DNA from: an uncultured Prolixibacteraceae bacterium
Lineage (GTDB): Bacteria; Bacteroidota; Bacteroidia; Bacteroidales; Prolixibacteraceae
Reading direction: 5' to 3'
DNA length: 64,000 nt
NCBI GenBank assembly: GCA_903834475.1
Contig: CAILJH010000160.1
Span: forward strand, 1-64,000
The notes beneath the pieces were generated by a model that was given only the letters and a program-made list of their open reading frames with translations, was not told where the DNA came from and ran no database searches. Numbering within the stretch: position 1 is the first letter of the stretch; every line of letters begins with the position of its first letter. The translations under genes were made by a program, and so were the position numbers. Shown here one piece after another: positions 51,947-62,262 of this stretch.

Positions 51947-53827
51947 TTAATCCAAGCGATCAGTCAGCGTGCATGTTTTCTTATACCCTTTGACATTTCC
52001 ATCGCGATCAAAAACTTCAACCAAAATGATATAAACGCCCAAGGTTAATCGCTGACCACTTTCATTTTCGCCAGTCCACAACCAGCTTCCTTCCTGATCA
52101 AGCGATTGATTTTTTACCAGATATTTTACTTGTCGCCCGGCTGAATCAAAAATCCGGACATTAGCCATGAATCCTGGTTTGCTCAACTTGAATTTAATCG
52201 TCAACTCATCGTTGTAACCGTCGCCGTTAGGGGAGAATGTTTGTGGTTCGGGAGTAATTTCATCCTGAATTTCAGTTTTGCTTTCGGTTTGTGAATTCGG
52301 CAATCCGGGACTTGCAAATCCAACCGAAGCTGCTGCTGAAGCCCAATTACTGCGATCTGAACTTGGTTTTTCGAGCGAAATCCGTTCGAGCGAAACGCCG
52401 TTTTCGTCGGCCAGAAAAGGCGAGTGCATTTTGGCCGAATAGTGGAATTCATCCAGAACCTCCATCGAATCGTTCAACAGAACCACCGTTCCGGCATCGT
52501 CCGGATAACTTGGAAAAGATTTCATTTGGCAAAAAGCTTCCGGATTGCAAGATATATATTGCGATTGGACAATGGCCGGATCTTTCGTGCAAACCAGAAA
52601 CCCACCAGATTTCAGATATCTTTTATTGCTGCTTACCGGATAAATTTGCTTCAGAGCCATTGTGTCATTCCGGGCAGCCAATAACAGTCGATGAACCGGA
52701 ATTGTGCTTTCGGAAACGTTGACCAGTTCCACAAAATCGACTCCTCCTGAAAACGGATTGAACAAGATTTCATTAATCAGAATTGATCCAACTTCCGGAG
52801 AAAAAGAATAGGAAAACGTTCTGGTTTCGGGAGTCATGGTTTTTCCGGAACGTGAAGAGATTCCGGAAACGATCAGATTCAATTCCATTCCTTCGACTTT
52901 TCCGAAATTGATGTCAATGGAACGATCAGCGTTTTGGGTAACCTGAATGACCGGAATATTCAATCCGTTTTCATCGGTGAGTTTGAAATTTCCGGAGTGA
53001 ATGGAAGCCGGATCAACAGGTTCATTGAATGTGATTCTGACCAAATGAGAATTGATCAGCGCCAAATTCTGAATAAATAGTTCCGGTGGTAAATGGTAAA
53101 CGGAAATATCGTCGATCCACAATTGACCAGCCCGGGTTGCAGTGTATTTAAAGTAAAGTCCGATATTTTTGAAGTTAAAAATTGTCCGATCAGTGCCAGT
53201 GAATGTTTTCGGATTTGAATCTCCTGATTTCATGTAGTTCAAAGTCCAATTGCCACGGGTAGTTCGCTTCACATGGATCGAGACTGACATGGATGCATTC
53301 CAATCGAAGTCGGACTGAATAATCAGGCTATCAGTTTTTCCTTTCCTGATTCGCCAAAGGCTAAGCAAATCTGAACTTCCGGAAATATTTACACCCACCG
53401 CAAATCCATTAAACAGGTCGGATTGAATGGTATCGGCACTCAGGTAAAACCAAAATTTGTTGGAGGAGGAAGGATCCCACTTCCCATCTTTGAGCCTGAA
53501 CGACCATTCTATATCTGACGAATTCCAGTCTGCAACTGCCTTGTGAAATACGGAAGACGCGCCACTAATACCTTTTGACAAATGCTTCAGGGAAAAATTG
53601 CCTGAAATCGGTACTGTTGCAGAAACCTCCCAGTCGGCAGTTTGTTTCCATCCGGACAGATTGCCCGATTCGAAATCATCCCTGAACAGGATGGTATCGG
53701 TTCCGGAGATAATCTCATCTTTTGCCTGATAATCCTGATGAGTCAAATTTCCGCTGAAAGCACTTTTGCTTACAATTGTTAAAATATGGACAAGGATAAA
53801 TGGAAATATAAAAATTAATCGGACCAT
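51947..53827 (-). CDS. Lamin-tail domain surface protein with FlgD-like C-terminus
   Basis: A 626-residue exported protein with a signal peptide (about 1–25). After it comes a lectin-like region (about 45–245, including FRDDFESGNLSGWKQ), an Ig-like segment (about 250–345), a lamin-tail domain (about 348–460; GSILINEILFNPFSGGVDFV) and a C-terminal FlgD-type Ig module (about 525–620; TFSPNGDGYNDELTIKF and YIILVEVFDRDG). Lamin-tail proteins are common surface or secreted proteins in Bacteroidota. A strict type IX sorting tail is not obvious, but the T9SS regulators lie 8 kb away. Confidence 0.87.
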   Translation of the reverse strand: MVRLIFIFPFILVHILTIVSKSAFSGNLTHQDYQAKDEIISGTDTILFRDDFESGNLSGWKQTADWEVSATVPISGNFSLKHLSKGISGASSVFHKAVADWNSSDIEWSFRLKDGKWDPSSSNKFWFYLSADTIQSDLFNGFAVGVNISGSSDLLSLWRIRKGKTDSLIIQSDFDWNASMSVSIHVKRTTRGNWTLNYMKSGDSNPKTFTGTDRTIFNFKNIGLYFKYTATRAGQLWIDDISVYHLPPELFIQNLALINSHLVRITFNEPVDPASIHSGNFKLTDENGLNIPVIQVTQNADRSIDINFGKVEGMELNLIVSGISSRSGKTMTPETRTFSYSFSPEVGSILINEILFNPFSGGVDFVELVNVSESTIPVHRLLLAARNDTMALKQIYPVSSNKRYLKSGGFLVCTKDPAIVQSQYISCNPEAFCQMKSFPSYPDDAGTVVLLNDSMEVLDEFHYSAKMHSPFLADENGVSLERISLEKPSSDRSNWASAAASVGFASPGLPNSQTESKTEIQDEITPEPQTFSPNGDGYNDELTIKFKLSKPGFMANVRIFDSAGRQVKYLVKNQSLDQEGSWLWTGENESGQRLTLGVYIILVEVFDRDGNVKGYKKTCTLTDRLD

Positions 53828-53973
53828 TTTCAGAGAAATTAAAAGTAAACCCTTATTTTTGGATTTTTATTTGTGTCTTTGAAAAGTTAATTTGATTCAA
53901 TTTAACAAATATTCTGCATCCGGCCAAATAAAAATGTAAGTGGTAGATATCTAAACATATAAATACAATTGAA

Positions 53974-54984
53974 ATGAAAGTTGCAGTAGTAGGTGCAAGT
54001 GGCGCCGTAGGTCAGGAATTTCTGAAAGTTTTGGAAGAAAGGAATTTTCCGCTCAGTGAACTGGTTTTGTTTGGTTCCGGACGTTCGGCCGGAAACGAGT
54101 ACGAATTCAAAGGAAAAACTCTGGTAGTTAAGGAATTGAAGCATAACGACGATTTTAAGGATATCGATATTGCTTTGACTTCGGCCGGTGCTTCCATTTC
54201 GAAAGAATTTGCCGACACCATTACCAAATACGGCGCAATCATGATCGATAATTCAAGTGCGTTCCGTTACGACAGTGATGTTCCACTCGTGGTTCCTGAA
54301 GTGAATCCTGAAGACTCGCGCAACCGTCCGCGCAATATTATTGCCAATCCGAATTGCTCAACCATCCAGATGGTGGTGGCGCTGAAACCGATCAACGATT
54401 TATCGAAAATCGTCCGGGTACATGTGGCTACTTATCAGGCTGCCAGCGGTGCCGGAGCACAGGGAATTGCCGAACTCGAAAATCAGATTCAGCAGGTTGC
54501 CAAAGGCGAAGAACCAACAATCAAGAAATTTCCGTATCAGTTGGCTATGAATATCATTCCGCAGATTGACGTTTTCCTCGAAAATGATTACACCAAAGAG
54601 GAAATGAAAATGAACTGGGAAACCAAGAAAATCATGCATACCAATGCTGAAGTGAGTGCAACCTGTATTCGTATTCCGGTGGCACGCGCACATTCCGAAG
54701 CAGTTTGGGTTGAAACAGAAGAAGCACTGGATATTCAGGAAGTAAAAGCAGCAATGGAAGCACTGGAAGGGTTGACTGTTCTGGATAATCCGGCAGAGAA
54801 AATCTATCCGATGCCTTTGTTTGTTTCAGGAAAAGATGATGTTTATGTGGGGCGAATCCGTAAAGATGTTTCAAATCCGAAAAGTCTGACATTTTGGTGC
54901 GTTGGCGACCAGATTAAGAAGGGCGCGGCGCTGAATGCAGTTCAGATTGCAGAATGGCTGATTAAAAACGGAGAGATCAAATAA
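53974..54984 (+). CDS. asd: Aspartate-semialdehyde dehydrogenase
   Basis: Asd reduces aspartyl phosphate to aspartate semialdehyde, the branch point to lysine, methionine, threonine and diaminopimelate. The 336-residue protein has [19 protein letters not shown] (NADPH-binding, residues 2–20), Cys128 in [12 protein letters not shown] as catalytic residue, and the catalytic His in [13 protein letters not shown]. Standard bacterial form. It is monocistronic, with a bidirectional terminator after it. Confidence 0.97.
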   Translation: MKVAVVGASGAVGQEFLKVLEERNFPLSELVLFGSGRSAGNEYEFKGKTLVVKELKHNDDFKDIDIALTSAGASISKEFADTITKYGAIMIDNSSAFRYDSDVPLVVPEVNPEDSRNRPRNIIANPNCSTIQMVVALKPINDLSKIVRVHVATYQAASGAGAQGIAELENQIQQVAKGEEPTIKKFPYQLAMNIIPQIDVFLENDYTKEEMKMNWETKKIMHTNAEVSATCIRIPVARAHSEAVWVETEEALDIQEVKAAMEALEGLTVLDNPAEKIYPMPLFVSGKDDVYVGRIRKDVSNPKSLTFWCVGDQIKKGAALNAVQIAEWLIKNGEIK

Positions 54985-55002
54985 ATTTCAATATAACCTT
55001 TA

Positions 55003-55042
55003 AAACGAAAGAGGCTCCGTTTTCGAAGCCTCTTTCGTTTTG
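55003..55042. terminator. Bidirectional terminator after asd
   Basis: AAACGAAAGAGGCT and AGCCTCTTTCGTTT are perfect inverted repeats around a 9-nt loop, with A- and T-rich flanks, between convergent asd and the coiled-coil lipoprotein gene. Confidence 0.9.
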
Positions 55043-55056
55043 TATTTTTCCTGAGT

Positions 55057-55923
55057 TTATTCCACTACGATAAGCAGGTATTTCGAGGCTTTCCAGAATT
55101 CTTCCGGTTTGTCGATCACGAGGCTTTCAACGGTTTTTACTCCGGTAAGGTGATATGAATCAGCCGAATGAGTCGTGATGATTTTAGCTTTTTTGGTATT
55201 CAGCGGCAACAGGTTAAACTCACGGATATCAATCTTCATGAAATAGTCGTGATTGAAATCTTTTTTCATTTTAATGGTTTTGCCCATTCCTAAAACTCCG
55301 CCTTCTTTTTCGATCACATTCTTGGCTTCAAGTTCCTTTTTTGTGCCAAAAGCATAATAAGCAGTGTTCATTGCGACAGTTTGTGCTTCAATCGCCTGAT
55401 TTTTTTCCTTGATGGTTTTTTCGCTTTCAGCAGTAATCGTCTCGATTTTCTGGTTCAGGCCGGCCACATTCACATGCAGATTTTCCAATTCCTGTTTCAG
55501 ACTGGCAATTTCGCCATCTTTTTCGCCTACCTGCTTGTTCAGGTTTTCGATCATTTTCTCCAGTTCAGCAATTTTCAGATTCGAGTTCCGGAGTTTTCCC
55601 TGAAGTGATTTCACCAACTCTTTATTCTTCTGCAACAGGTTGTTAATTTGAGCAATGTCTTCAATAATCCGGTTCTTGGCTTCCGCTTTCAGTTCAGTTC
55701 CTGGCGCAGTTTGTACCGAAACGATTTTTTCGATGGTTTTAATCGAATCCAGATTGGCCTGAATGTCGTTCATAGCACCAATAAATCCTAAAATGGAATT
55801 ATCTTTTTGCACGCCCAGTTGAGAGACGCTATCCTGCTTGGCCTGCATACGGGCAATTTCTTTTTTGTGCTGTCCGCATGAAACCAACACCATGACTGAT
55901 AAAACAAACAATAAATTTTTCAT
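55057..55923 (-). CDS. Coiled-coil lipoprotein (Cbp1-like family)
   Basis: A 288-residue lipoprotein: MKNLLFVLSVMVLVSC gives Cys16. The middle, about residues 85–190, is a long heptad-rich coiled coil (NLLQKNKELVKSLQGKLRNS, then GEKDGEIASLKQELENLHVN). The C-terminal part (about 195–288, YYAFGTKKELEAKNVIEKEGG) is a compact domain typical of a Bacteroidota family sometimes annotated as Cbp1-like collagen-binding adhesin. That name is not well supported in free-living species. Periplasmic or surface location is likely. Confidence 0.8.
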   Translation of the reverse strand: MKNLLFVLSVMVLVSCGQHKKEIARMQAKQDSVSQLGVQKDNSILGFIGAMNDIQANLDSIKTIEKIVSVQTAPGTELKAEAKNRIIEDIAQINNLLQKNKELVKSLQGKLRNSNLKIAELEKMIENLNKQVGEKDGEIASLKQELENLHVNVAGLNQKIETITAESEKTIKEKNQAIEAQTVAMNTAYYAFGTKKELEAKNVIEKEGGVLGMGKTIKMKKDFNHDYFMKIDIREFNLLPLNTKKAKIITTHSADSYHLTGVKTVESLVIDKPEEFWKASKYLLIVVE

Positions 55924-56036
55924 TGGATTGAATTTTATAATGATTAAATTTTTTCTTAAACGGCTATTTCAGAACGCAAAGATAAACTGCTTTTCGAAAT
56001 AATGCCCTTAGTTCGATTGTATTTGAAATGTGTTAA

Positions 56037-56864
56037 CTAATTGTCCTTTATCGCGATATTCGTTTTTTCCTGAAAAACCTGCTTCAAATCAATGGTATCA
56101 AACATTTCAAGAATCCGTCTTTCTGTTTCCTCAAATCCGATCCTGAAAATTTCATCTGCCTTGTTAAAATCAAAGGTGTTGAACTTTCTGGTTTCCGGAG
56201 GCTCAATCACAAAATCACATTTGGCCAGGCTTTCATGAACATTCTGATTCATAGCAAGCCGAACCGTTCGTTCAGCAACAGCTTTTATTCCGGAAATATT
56301 TTCGACCGGACCGTTATGGTTCACATGAACACCAATCAGGATGCGGCATTGATCGCGGATACAGTCGACGGGAAGGTTATTGAGCAGGCCTCCGTCAACA
56401 TAGGTGGACCCATTGATGATCTGTGGTTCAAAGATGATCGGAATGGATGCTGATGCCAATACCCATTGGAATAGCTTGCCTTCATTTTTTATTTCCGTAT
56501 GACCACTGTTCAGGTTTACAACCGAGCAGTAAAATGGCTTTTTAAGGCACGAAAAATCATCCTTTTTGATGTTGGTTTCGAGTAGCGACAGAATCTTTGT
56601 GATATCGATTAATCCGTTCGAAGGCAATTGCCATTTGAACATCTTCACAAGTTTGCTCGATTTCACCAGTTCCAGAATCTGCAAGGGTTCCATTCCGGCA
56701 GCATAGAAGACACCTACCAACGCACCGGCACTTGCTCCGGAAATGATTTCGGGACGGATGCCGTACTTGTGAAGTGCCTCGATTACACCGATATGTACGA
56801 TTCCCCTTGCTCCGCCACCACTCAGCGCCAAGCCGATTTTATAGGATTTTGGATTCAGTAACAT
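56037..56864 (-). CDS. Patatin-like phospholipase
   Basis: A 275-residue patatin-fold serine acyl hydrolase. The oxyanion loop GGGARGIVHIG (17–27), nucleophile Ser45 in SGASAGALVG and catalytic Asp157 in YVDGGLLNN are all present, so it should be active as lipase or phospholipase. There is no signal peptide. It is a compact RssA/YlaK-like member with a C-terminal helical end. Substrate is unknown. Confidence 0.93.
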   Translation of the reverse strand: MLLNPKSYKIGLALSGGGARGIVHIGVIEALHKYGIRPEIISGASAGALVGVFYAAGMEPLQILELVKSSKLVKMFKWQLPSNGLIDITKILSLLETNIKKDDFSCLKKPFYCSVVNLNSGHTEIKNEGKLFQWVLASASIPIIFEPQIINGSTYVDGGLLNNLPVDCIRDQCRILIGVHVNHNGPVENISGIKAVAERTVRLAMNQNVHESLAKCDFVIEPPETRKFNTFDFNKADEIFRIGFEETERRILEMFDTIDLKQVFQEKTNIAIKDN

Positions 56865-57010
56865 ATATTTTTCGCTTTAATGAATTAGGTTCAAAGTACC
56901 TCAGATGCAAAAGAAAAATCTTGCTTTTCGTTCACTTCCTTTATATAAAGATAAGAATAAATCGAACGAAAATGTTGCATAACCATTGGAAAATTAGCCT
57001 GATTCATTCA

Positions 57011-57991
57011 CTATGAAGATGAAATCCTGATTTCTTCAATTTTACCGGCAACTTCCAATCCGGCATTTCGGCCCACATCCGTAAATATGGACTTTCCGGA
57101 TTTCCGGTCCGTCAGATTTACTTCAACCCGGGCATTCATGCTTTCTTCGATCCGGCCATCCATCAATCCCAGAATTGGCGATGCCAAAGCAGTGGATGCC
57201 TCCCGCTGGACGAGAATCTCAATTATGTAATTCTTGTTTTGCATCACCAGCTCAACCTTTTCGGCATCGATCACCGATTTTCGCAAAACACTCCCATTGT
57301 AGGTCGTGAATTGGATGAGTTGGTCGCCCAGCCAGATGCCGGTAATAAATCCCACAAACGAATAACCCAGATAGGGAATTTTGGCTACCGATGTTTTAAG
57401 CGATATTCCGCTTTGGCTGAAATGATTGGATTGCAGCCAGATGTATGCACTCGGGAATGACCGTCCCCAGTCTTTCTCAATATATCCGCGACCATGATCA
57501 AAGTTCAGAATTTGGCCGTCAACTTCGAAATTTCCTTTGATCGAATGATCCATACTAACAATTCCATGATAGCATTCCATCCAGGGTAGAAAGGTATAAG
57601 GTCCCATAATCCCGGGCGAATACCAATGTTTCGGCCATCGGACATTCTCCGAAAATTCAAGTTCTCCTTTGATTTCCGGAAGGTCAATTTTCAGGATTTG
57701 TTCCGAAAAATGATTGCTGCCAATTTTCAGATCAAACCGATCAGTTTCCGGTATGAAAGAATTTGAGTCGAATGTGTGATATCGAGCGGTAAGCTTTTTC
57801 CCGTCGAGAACCTGTACAAATGCATGCCCGTTACCCTTATCGTCTATGGCAATTCCGGGAATAATTGCAAATGCTTTGGTTTCATCATGGTTCACCACTT
57901 TGAAATACCAGCCTTCAAAATAGCTTTGTTTTTGGGCCCAACCCTGAAATTGTTCAGGATGAAAGACCGATCGGAATTTTTGACGTATCAT
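57011..57991 (-). CDS. Tocopherol cyclase-like protein
   Basis: A 326-residue protein resembling plant and cyanobacterial tocopherol cyclases: YFEGWYFKVVNHDETKAFAI (about 24–43), the conserved WYSPGIMGPYTFLPWMECYH (about 131–150), RGYIEKDWGRSFPSAYIWLQ (about 181–200) and late-strand GLMDGRIEESMNARVEVNL. Bacteroidota do not make tocopherol, so the true substrate is unknown; related proteins may be lipocalin-like AttH-type hydrolases. The gene is divergent from sprE. Confidence 0.85.
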   Translation of the reverse strand: MIRQKFRSVFHPEQFQGWAQKQSYFEGWYFKVVNHDETKAFAIIPGIAIDDKGNGHAFVQVLDGKKLTARYHTFDSNSFIPETDRFDLKIGSNHFSEQILKIDLPEIKGELEFSENVRWPKHWYSPGIMGPYTFLPWMECYHGIVSMDHSIKGNFEVDGQILNFDHGRGYIEKDWGRSFPSAYIWLQSNHFSQSGISLKTSVAKIPYLGYSFVGFITGIWLGDQLIQFTTYNGSVLRKSVIDAEKVELVMQNKNYIIEILVQREASTALASPILGLMDGRIEESMNARVEVNLTDRKSGKSIFTDVGRNAGLEVAGKIEEIRISSS

Positions 57992-58178
57992 GGTAGCTTA
58001 CTGTGTAACATTTTAGTTTTCCAATTTAGGGTTTTCTTTCGGAATTAAACTTGAAAGTTTGTAATATTGTACGCTCTAAAATTGCCGGAATAAATACTAT
58101 AAACCAGTATTTTCGAGTGAGTTTTATACAATATATTTCCAAATTGGCAGTTTAGCTTAGAGCAACAAATTTCAGATA

Positions 58179-61100
58179 TTGGGCAAACACAATTCATATC
58201 GTATTTTATTTATTTCAGTATTGTTTTTTCTATCGGGTTGTTCGACTGAAAAGAATACTACTTTTTCCCGTGCCTACAATAATGTTACTGCACATTATAA
58301 TGTGTATTTTAATGGCAAGGAAAGCCTCCGGAAAGGAAAGGAAAAGATAGACAAATCGGTAGATGATGATTATTCGAAAGTTTTGCCGCTTTTTAAATCA
58401 AGTATACAATCCACAGCAACAGCCGCCAATTCCGATATGGATATTAGTATACTTAAAGGCTCAAAGCTTATCCAGTCACATTCGATTACCAAAAAGCCAA
58501 AACGCAAAAAGAACCGAACCAAATCGTACATCAAGTTTGCCAGTCGCGAAGAGTTTAATAATTGGGTTGACGATGCCTATCTCCTGATGGGTAAAGCCTA
58601 TTATTACAAACATAGCTATGCCTCGGCTGTCGAGAATTTCTCCTATGTAATCCGGAAGTTCGGTACTGATCCGTCGCGCTATACTGCATACGTCTGGTTA
58701 ATACGTTGCTATACTGAGACTGAAAGGTATGTTGAGGCTTTTGAAATTATCCAGCAGATGCAGACCGATGAAAATTTTCCGCATAGTCTTGAAGGTGAAT
58801 TTGCTGCAGCAACTGCAGACTACTATGCTCGGCAATTGTACTACAAAGAAGGAATTCCTTTTCTGTCAATTGCGGTAAAACAAACTGGTAAAAAGGAAGA
58901 TAAGCTGCGTTATAAATACGTTTTGGCACAATGGTACCAGCAAACTGATAATCCTGAAAAAGCTTCCCAGACTTTCAGGGAAATTGTCCGGATGGATCCG
59001 CCGTATAAAATGGCTTTTAATGCGCGTATCAGTGCTGCCGGAACTTTTACCGGGACCGGCGATGCGGAAAAGCTGAAAAAGGAATTGCATAAAATGCTTC
59101 GCGATAAAAAGAATCTGGAATTCAGGGATCAGATTTATTTTGCTATGGGTAAGATCTCACTGAAAGAAGGCAGTAAAAAACAGGCGCTGGAAGAATTTTC
59201 CAAATCGGCTTTTTTGAGCTCAACTAACCTTTATCAGCGGGCACTTTCGTGTCTGACACTTGCTCAGATTTATTTTGAGGAACCTGAATACAAAAAAGCT
59301 CAGAGTTACTACGACAGCGCCATGGTGGTTATCGACAATAAATACCCGAATTACCAGCAAATTTACGATCGCCATAAAAGTCTGACCCGGTTAACCGACA
59401 ACATTTACGCGGTAGAACGGGAAGACAGCCTCCAACGGATTGCCCATTTGGATGAAAAATCAAGAAATGCTTTGATTGACAAATGGATCGCCGATGTTTT
59501 GGCTAAAGAAGCAAAAGCCAAGTTAGCCGAATCGGAACAGATGCTGAATCAAAATTATTTCAGGCAGAATCAAAGTCGTTTTGGGTTGAGTCAGAAACAA
59601 GACGGAGCCGGATGGTATTTTTATAATCCAACCACGGTTGCCTACGGAAAAGTGGAATTTGAACGGCTTTGGGGTAAGCGAAAATTAGAAGATAACTGGC
59701 GAAGGGCGAATAAAAGCGCCAACGTTGAAGGCGATACAGAGCTTGCTGAAGATTCTCTTTTGAACGCCAAGGGAAAAGTTGTCAAGGTGAAAGATCCCAA
59801 AAACCGCGAATTCTATACGCAGGATTTGCCGGTAAACGATTCGTTAATGGCTGTTTCCCATGGAAAAATCCGGAATGCCTTGTTTAATGCGGGCCGTATC
59901 TTTAAAACTGATTTTAGCGATTTCCCGCGTGCAATCGGATCGTTCGAGGATCTGAATAAGCGTTATCCGGAAAATCTTTTCGCATTGTCTTCGTGGTTCG
60001 AATTGTATGATTTGTACACTAAACAAAAAAATCAGGAAAAGGCCGATTTCTATAAAAACCTGATTATTGGCAAATATCCCGATTCGAAGTATGCCAAATA
60101 TTTACAGAACCCTAATTATTTCATTGAACTTGAAGCTCGGGCCGATAGTGTGAACCGTCTGTATCAGAAAGTATTCATGGAATTTAAGAATGGCAATTAT
60201 GCTCAGTCCGGAAAAGTTGCTGATCAGATTATGCAAATGAAACCTGACAGTTTATTGATTCCAAAAATTAAATTCTTTCGGATCATTTCCGATGGAACTT
60301 CATCAACACGCGAAAATTTCAGTAAACTGCTTACCGATTATATTTCAACTTATCCAAAAGCAGAGCCTGTAACTTTTGCCGGTGAGATACTGAAGCTAAT
60401 TCAGGATAGCACTCTGATTGATTATCAGAAAATGGTTGCTTCAGGATACCTGAACGACCAGATTCAGAATAGCGAGTTACAACCAGGGAACAATAAAGGT
60501 GCCGATGAATTTGGAGGGAAATTTTCATACGATGAAGATTTACAGCACTATTTTGTGATTGCTTATCCGAAAGCAGCAAATATTGATCTTAACCAGCTGA
60601 AATTTGATCTGGCCAATTACAACATTGACCATTATACGAAAGTCGATTTTGATATTGAGACACAGACGCTGAACGCCAATACTTCCTTGTTACTGGTGCG
60701 TTCGCTCAATGACAAAGAGCAGGGGCTGATTTATTTCCGGTCGATTATCAAAAGAAGGAATGTTTTTGAATCGCTTAAAAAGATCAAATACGTCAATTTT
60801 ATTGCCTCTTCAACTAATTTCAGGGAAATAACAACCGACAAGGATTATGCAGAATACCTGAAATTCTTTGTCAAGAATTACAGTCATTTTATTACCGGCG
60901 ATTTCTCCGACGAATTACTTCCCGAGCCTGAAGAACTGTTGGCAAAGGCTCAGCATGATGAGGATCTGCCGAAGGAAAAGGGTTCATTTGTATCGATCAA
61001 TCCGGTTAGTTCGGGTTCCGATTTATATTCAAACGAAGAAAGTGGTAAGCAGAATTTTGTAATAGCGGTTAACCTACCGGGAGCAAACCTGAAATCGGTT

Positions 61101-61802
61101 ACCTCAGCTTTCTCTGCGCATAACCGCGATCAGTTCCGTTCTTCAAATCTCACAATCAGCCAAAGTCAGGTTGCCGATTATCAGCTGATGGTTGTCGGTT
61201 CGTTTAAAACCAAAACTGAGGCCATCGCGTACTTTACCAAATCGGTTACCAACCGGAAATTGTTCCGTAGCCTCGATACTTTGAGCTACCGTAATTTTAT
61301 AATTGCTGATGCCAACCTGAAAAAACTTACTGAGACCAAACGGATTTCTGATTACCTGAACTTCTTCAACACCAAATACATTGATGCTGTTGCAAATACC
61401 CATAATGCTGCAGATGCCGCTTATAAAGGTCCGTACAGTCCGTCTGTTGATGCTGCTCAATCCTACTTCCTGATCATTCCAAAGGAAGAAGTCAATGCAG
61501 ATCAGCTTGTTGAGGCGATCCGGAAATTCAATGAGCTGAATTATCCGAAACCAGCGCTAAGTGTGACTTCGGCTATGCTCGATGATTTCAGGATACTCGT
61601 TAAAGTGGAAGGACTTCCTGACTTGAAATCCGGTTTGGCCTATTTGCGTGCCATCGTCAAAGACCAGCAGGTATATGGTCCTATTCAAAATGCAAACTAC
61701 CGGAACTTCATCATTACTCCTGAAAATGAAACAGTTTTCAAAAAGGACAAGAACATCCTTACGTATATGGAATTCTACAAACAGTTTTATCTCAAACAAT
61801 AG
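58179..61802 (+). CDS. SprE/PorW-like type IX secretion lipoprotein, TTG start
   Basis: A 1207-residue TPR-rich lipoprotein. The signal (ISVLFFLSGC, Cys21) is followed by FSRAYNNVTAHYNVYFNGKE, diagnostic of SprE/PorW, an essential type IX secretion component that links the translocon to other parts of the machine. TPR units follow to about 700, and the C-terminal part holds three related repeats beginning HYFVIAYP, NFVIAVNLPG and SYFLIIPKEE. A stop codon lies at 58158–58160 in frame, and no ATG precedes the signal, so TTG at 58179 is the likely start. A CxxCH lipoprotein and porX follow on the same strand. Confidence 0.9.
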   Translation: MGKHNSYRILFISVLFFLSGCSTEKNTTFSRAYNNVTAHYNVYFNGKESLRKGKEKIDKSVDDDYSKVLPLFKSSIQSTATAANSDMDISILKGSKLIQSHSITKKPKRKKNRTKSYIKFASREEFNNWVDDAYLLMGKAYYYKHSYASAVENFSYVIRKFGTDPSRYTAYVWLIRCYTETERYVEAFEIIQQMQTDENFPHSLEGEFAAATADYYARQLYYKEGIPFLSIAVKQTGKKEDKLRYKYVLAQWYQQTDNPEKASQTFREIVRMDPPYKMAFNARISAAGTFTGTGDAEKLKKELHKMLRDKKNLEFRDQIYFAMGKISLKEGSKKQALEEFSKSAFLSSTNLYQRALSCLTLAQIYFEEPEYKKAQSYYDSAMVVIDNKYPNYQQIYDRHKSLTRLTDNIYAVEREDSLQRIAHLDEKSRNALIDKWIADVLAKEAKAKLAESEQMLNQNYFRQNQSRFGLSQKQDGAGWYFYNPTTVAYGKVEFERLWGKRKLEDNWRRANKSANVEGDTELAEDSLLNAKGKVVKVKDPKNREFYTQDLPVNDSLMAVSHGKIRNALFNAGRIFKTDFSDFPRAIGSFEDLNKRYPENLFALSSWFELYDLYTKQKNQEKADFYKNLIIGKYPDSKYAKYLQNPNYFIELEARADSVNRLYQKVFMEFKNGNYAQSGKVADQIMQMKPDSLLIPKIKFFRIISDGTSSTRENFSKLLTDYISTYPKAEPVTFAGEILKLIQDSTLIDYQKMVASGYLNDQIQNSELQPGNNKGADEFGGKFSYDEDLQHYFVIAYPKAANIDLNQLKFDLANYNIDHYTKVDFDIETQTLNANTSLLLVRSLNDKEQGLIYFRSIIKRRNVFESLKKIKYVNFIASSTNFREITTDKDYAEYLKFFVKNYSHFITGDFSDELLPEPEELLAKAQHDEDLPKEKGSFVSINPVSSGSDLYSNEESGKQNFVIAVNLPGANLKSVTSAFSAHNRDQFRSSNLTISQSQVADYQLMVVGSFKTKTEAIAYFTKSVTNRKLFRSLDTLSYRNFIIADANLKKLTETKRISDYLNFFNTKYIDAVANTHNAADAAYKGPYSPSVDAAQSYFLIIPKEEVNADQLVEAIRKFNELNYPKPALSVTSAMLDDFRILVKVEGLPDLKSGLAYLRAIVKDQQVYGPIQNANYRNFIITPENETVFKKDKNILTYMEFYKQFYLKQ

Positions 61803-61920
61803 ATTGTTCGAAGGTTAAAGTATGTTAAGTCAATACTATTTTCAATTTTCAATTGTTTATTGCAGTAATACATTTTAATCAAAGTGTAGCTTGACGATTT
61901 TATTTACTTATTTATTTTTT

Positions 61921-62238
61921 ATGAAGAGATTAAAATTACTTCCAGTGATGTTTGTTAGCTTGTTCTTAATTACCTCATGTCAAAAAAACATCACGGTTCC
62001 GGATACTTCAGCCTATGTTCCTACAGCTTCGGATGTCACGAAAACGGCCACACTGGCTCAATTGTCGCAGGGACGTTCCCTGTATGTGAATAATTGCGGA
62101 AGATGTCACGGATTACCATCACCCGATAGCTATTCGGCTTCTAACTGGAATATCATCCTGGGAAACATGATTCCAAGGACTCAAATGTCAGCTTCTGATG
62201 CAGCATTGGTTTCAAAGTATGTCAGGAGAGGCAACTAA
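61921..62238 (+). CDS. Small monoheme cytochrome c lipoprotein in T9SS cluster
   Basis: The start at 61921 (MKRLKLLPVMFVSLFLITSC) gives a lipoprotein with Cys20; an in-frame ATG at 61891 adds ten residues. The 105-residue protein has CGRCHG (haem c) about 40 residues after the lipid Cys, and Met residues in ILGNMIPRTQM as possible axial ligands. It is paralogous to 34168–34476. It sits between sprE and porX on the same strand, 24 bp before porX, so it may be co-transcribed with the T9SS regulator. Confidence 0.88.
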   Translation: MKRLKLLPVMFVSLFLITSCQKNITVPDTSAYVPTASDVTKTATLAQLSQGRSLYVNNCGRCHGLPSPDSYSASNWNIILGNMIPRTQMSASDAALVSKYVRRGN

Positions 62239-62262
62239 AAGTTATTAAAAGTAAATTACCGG

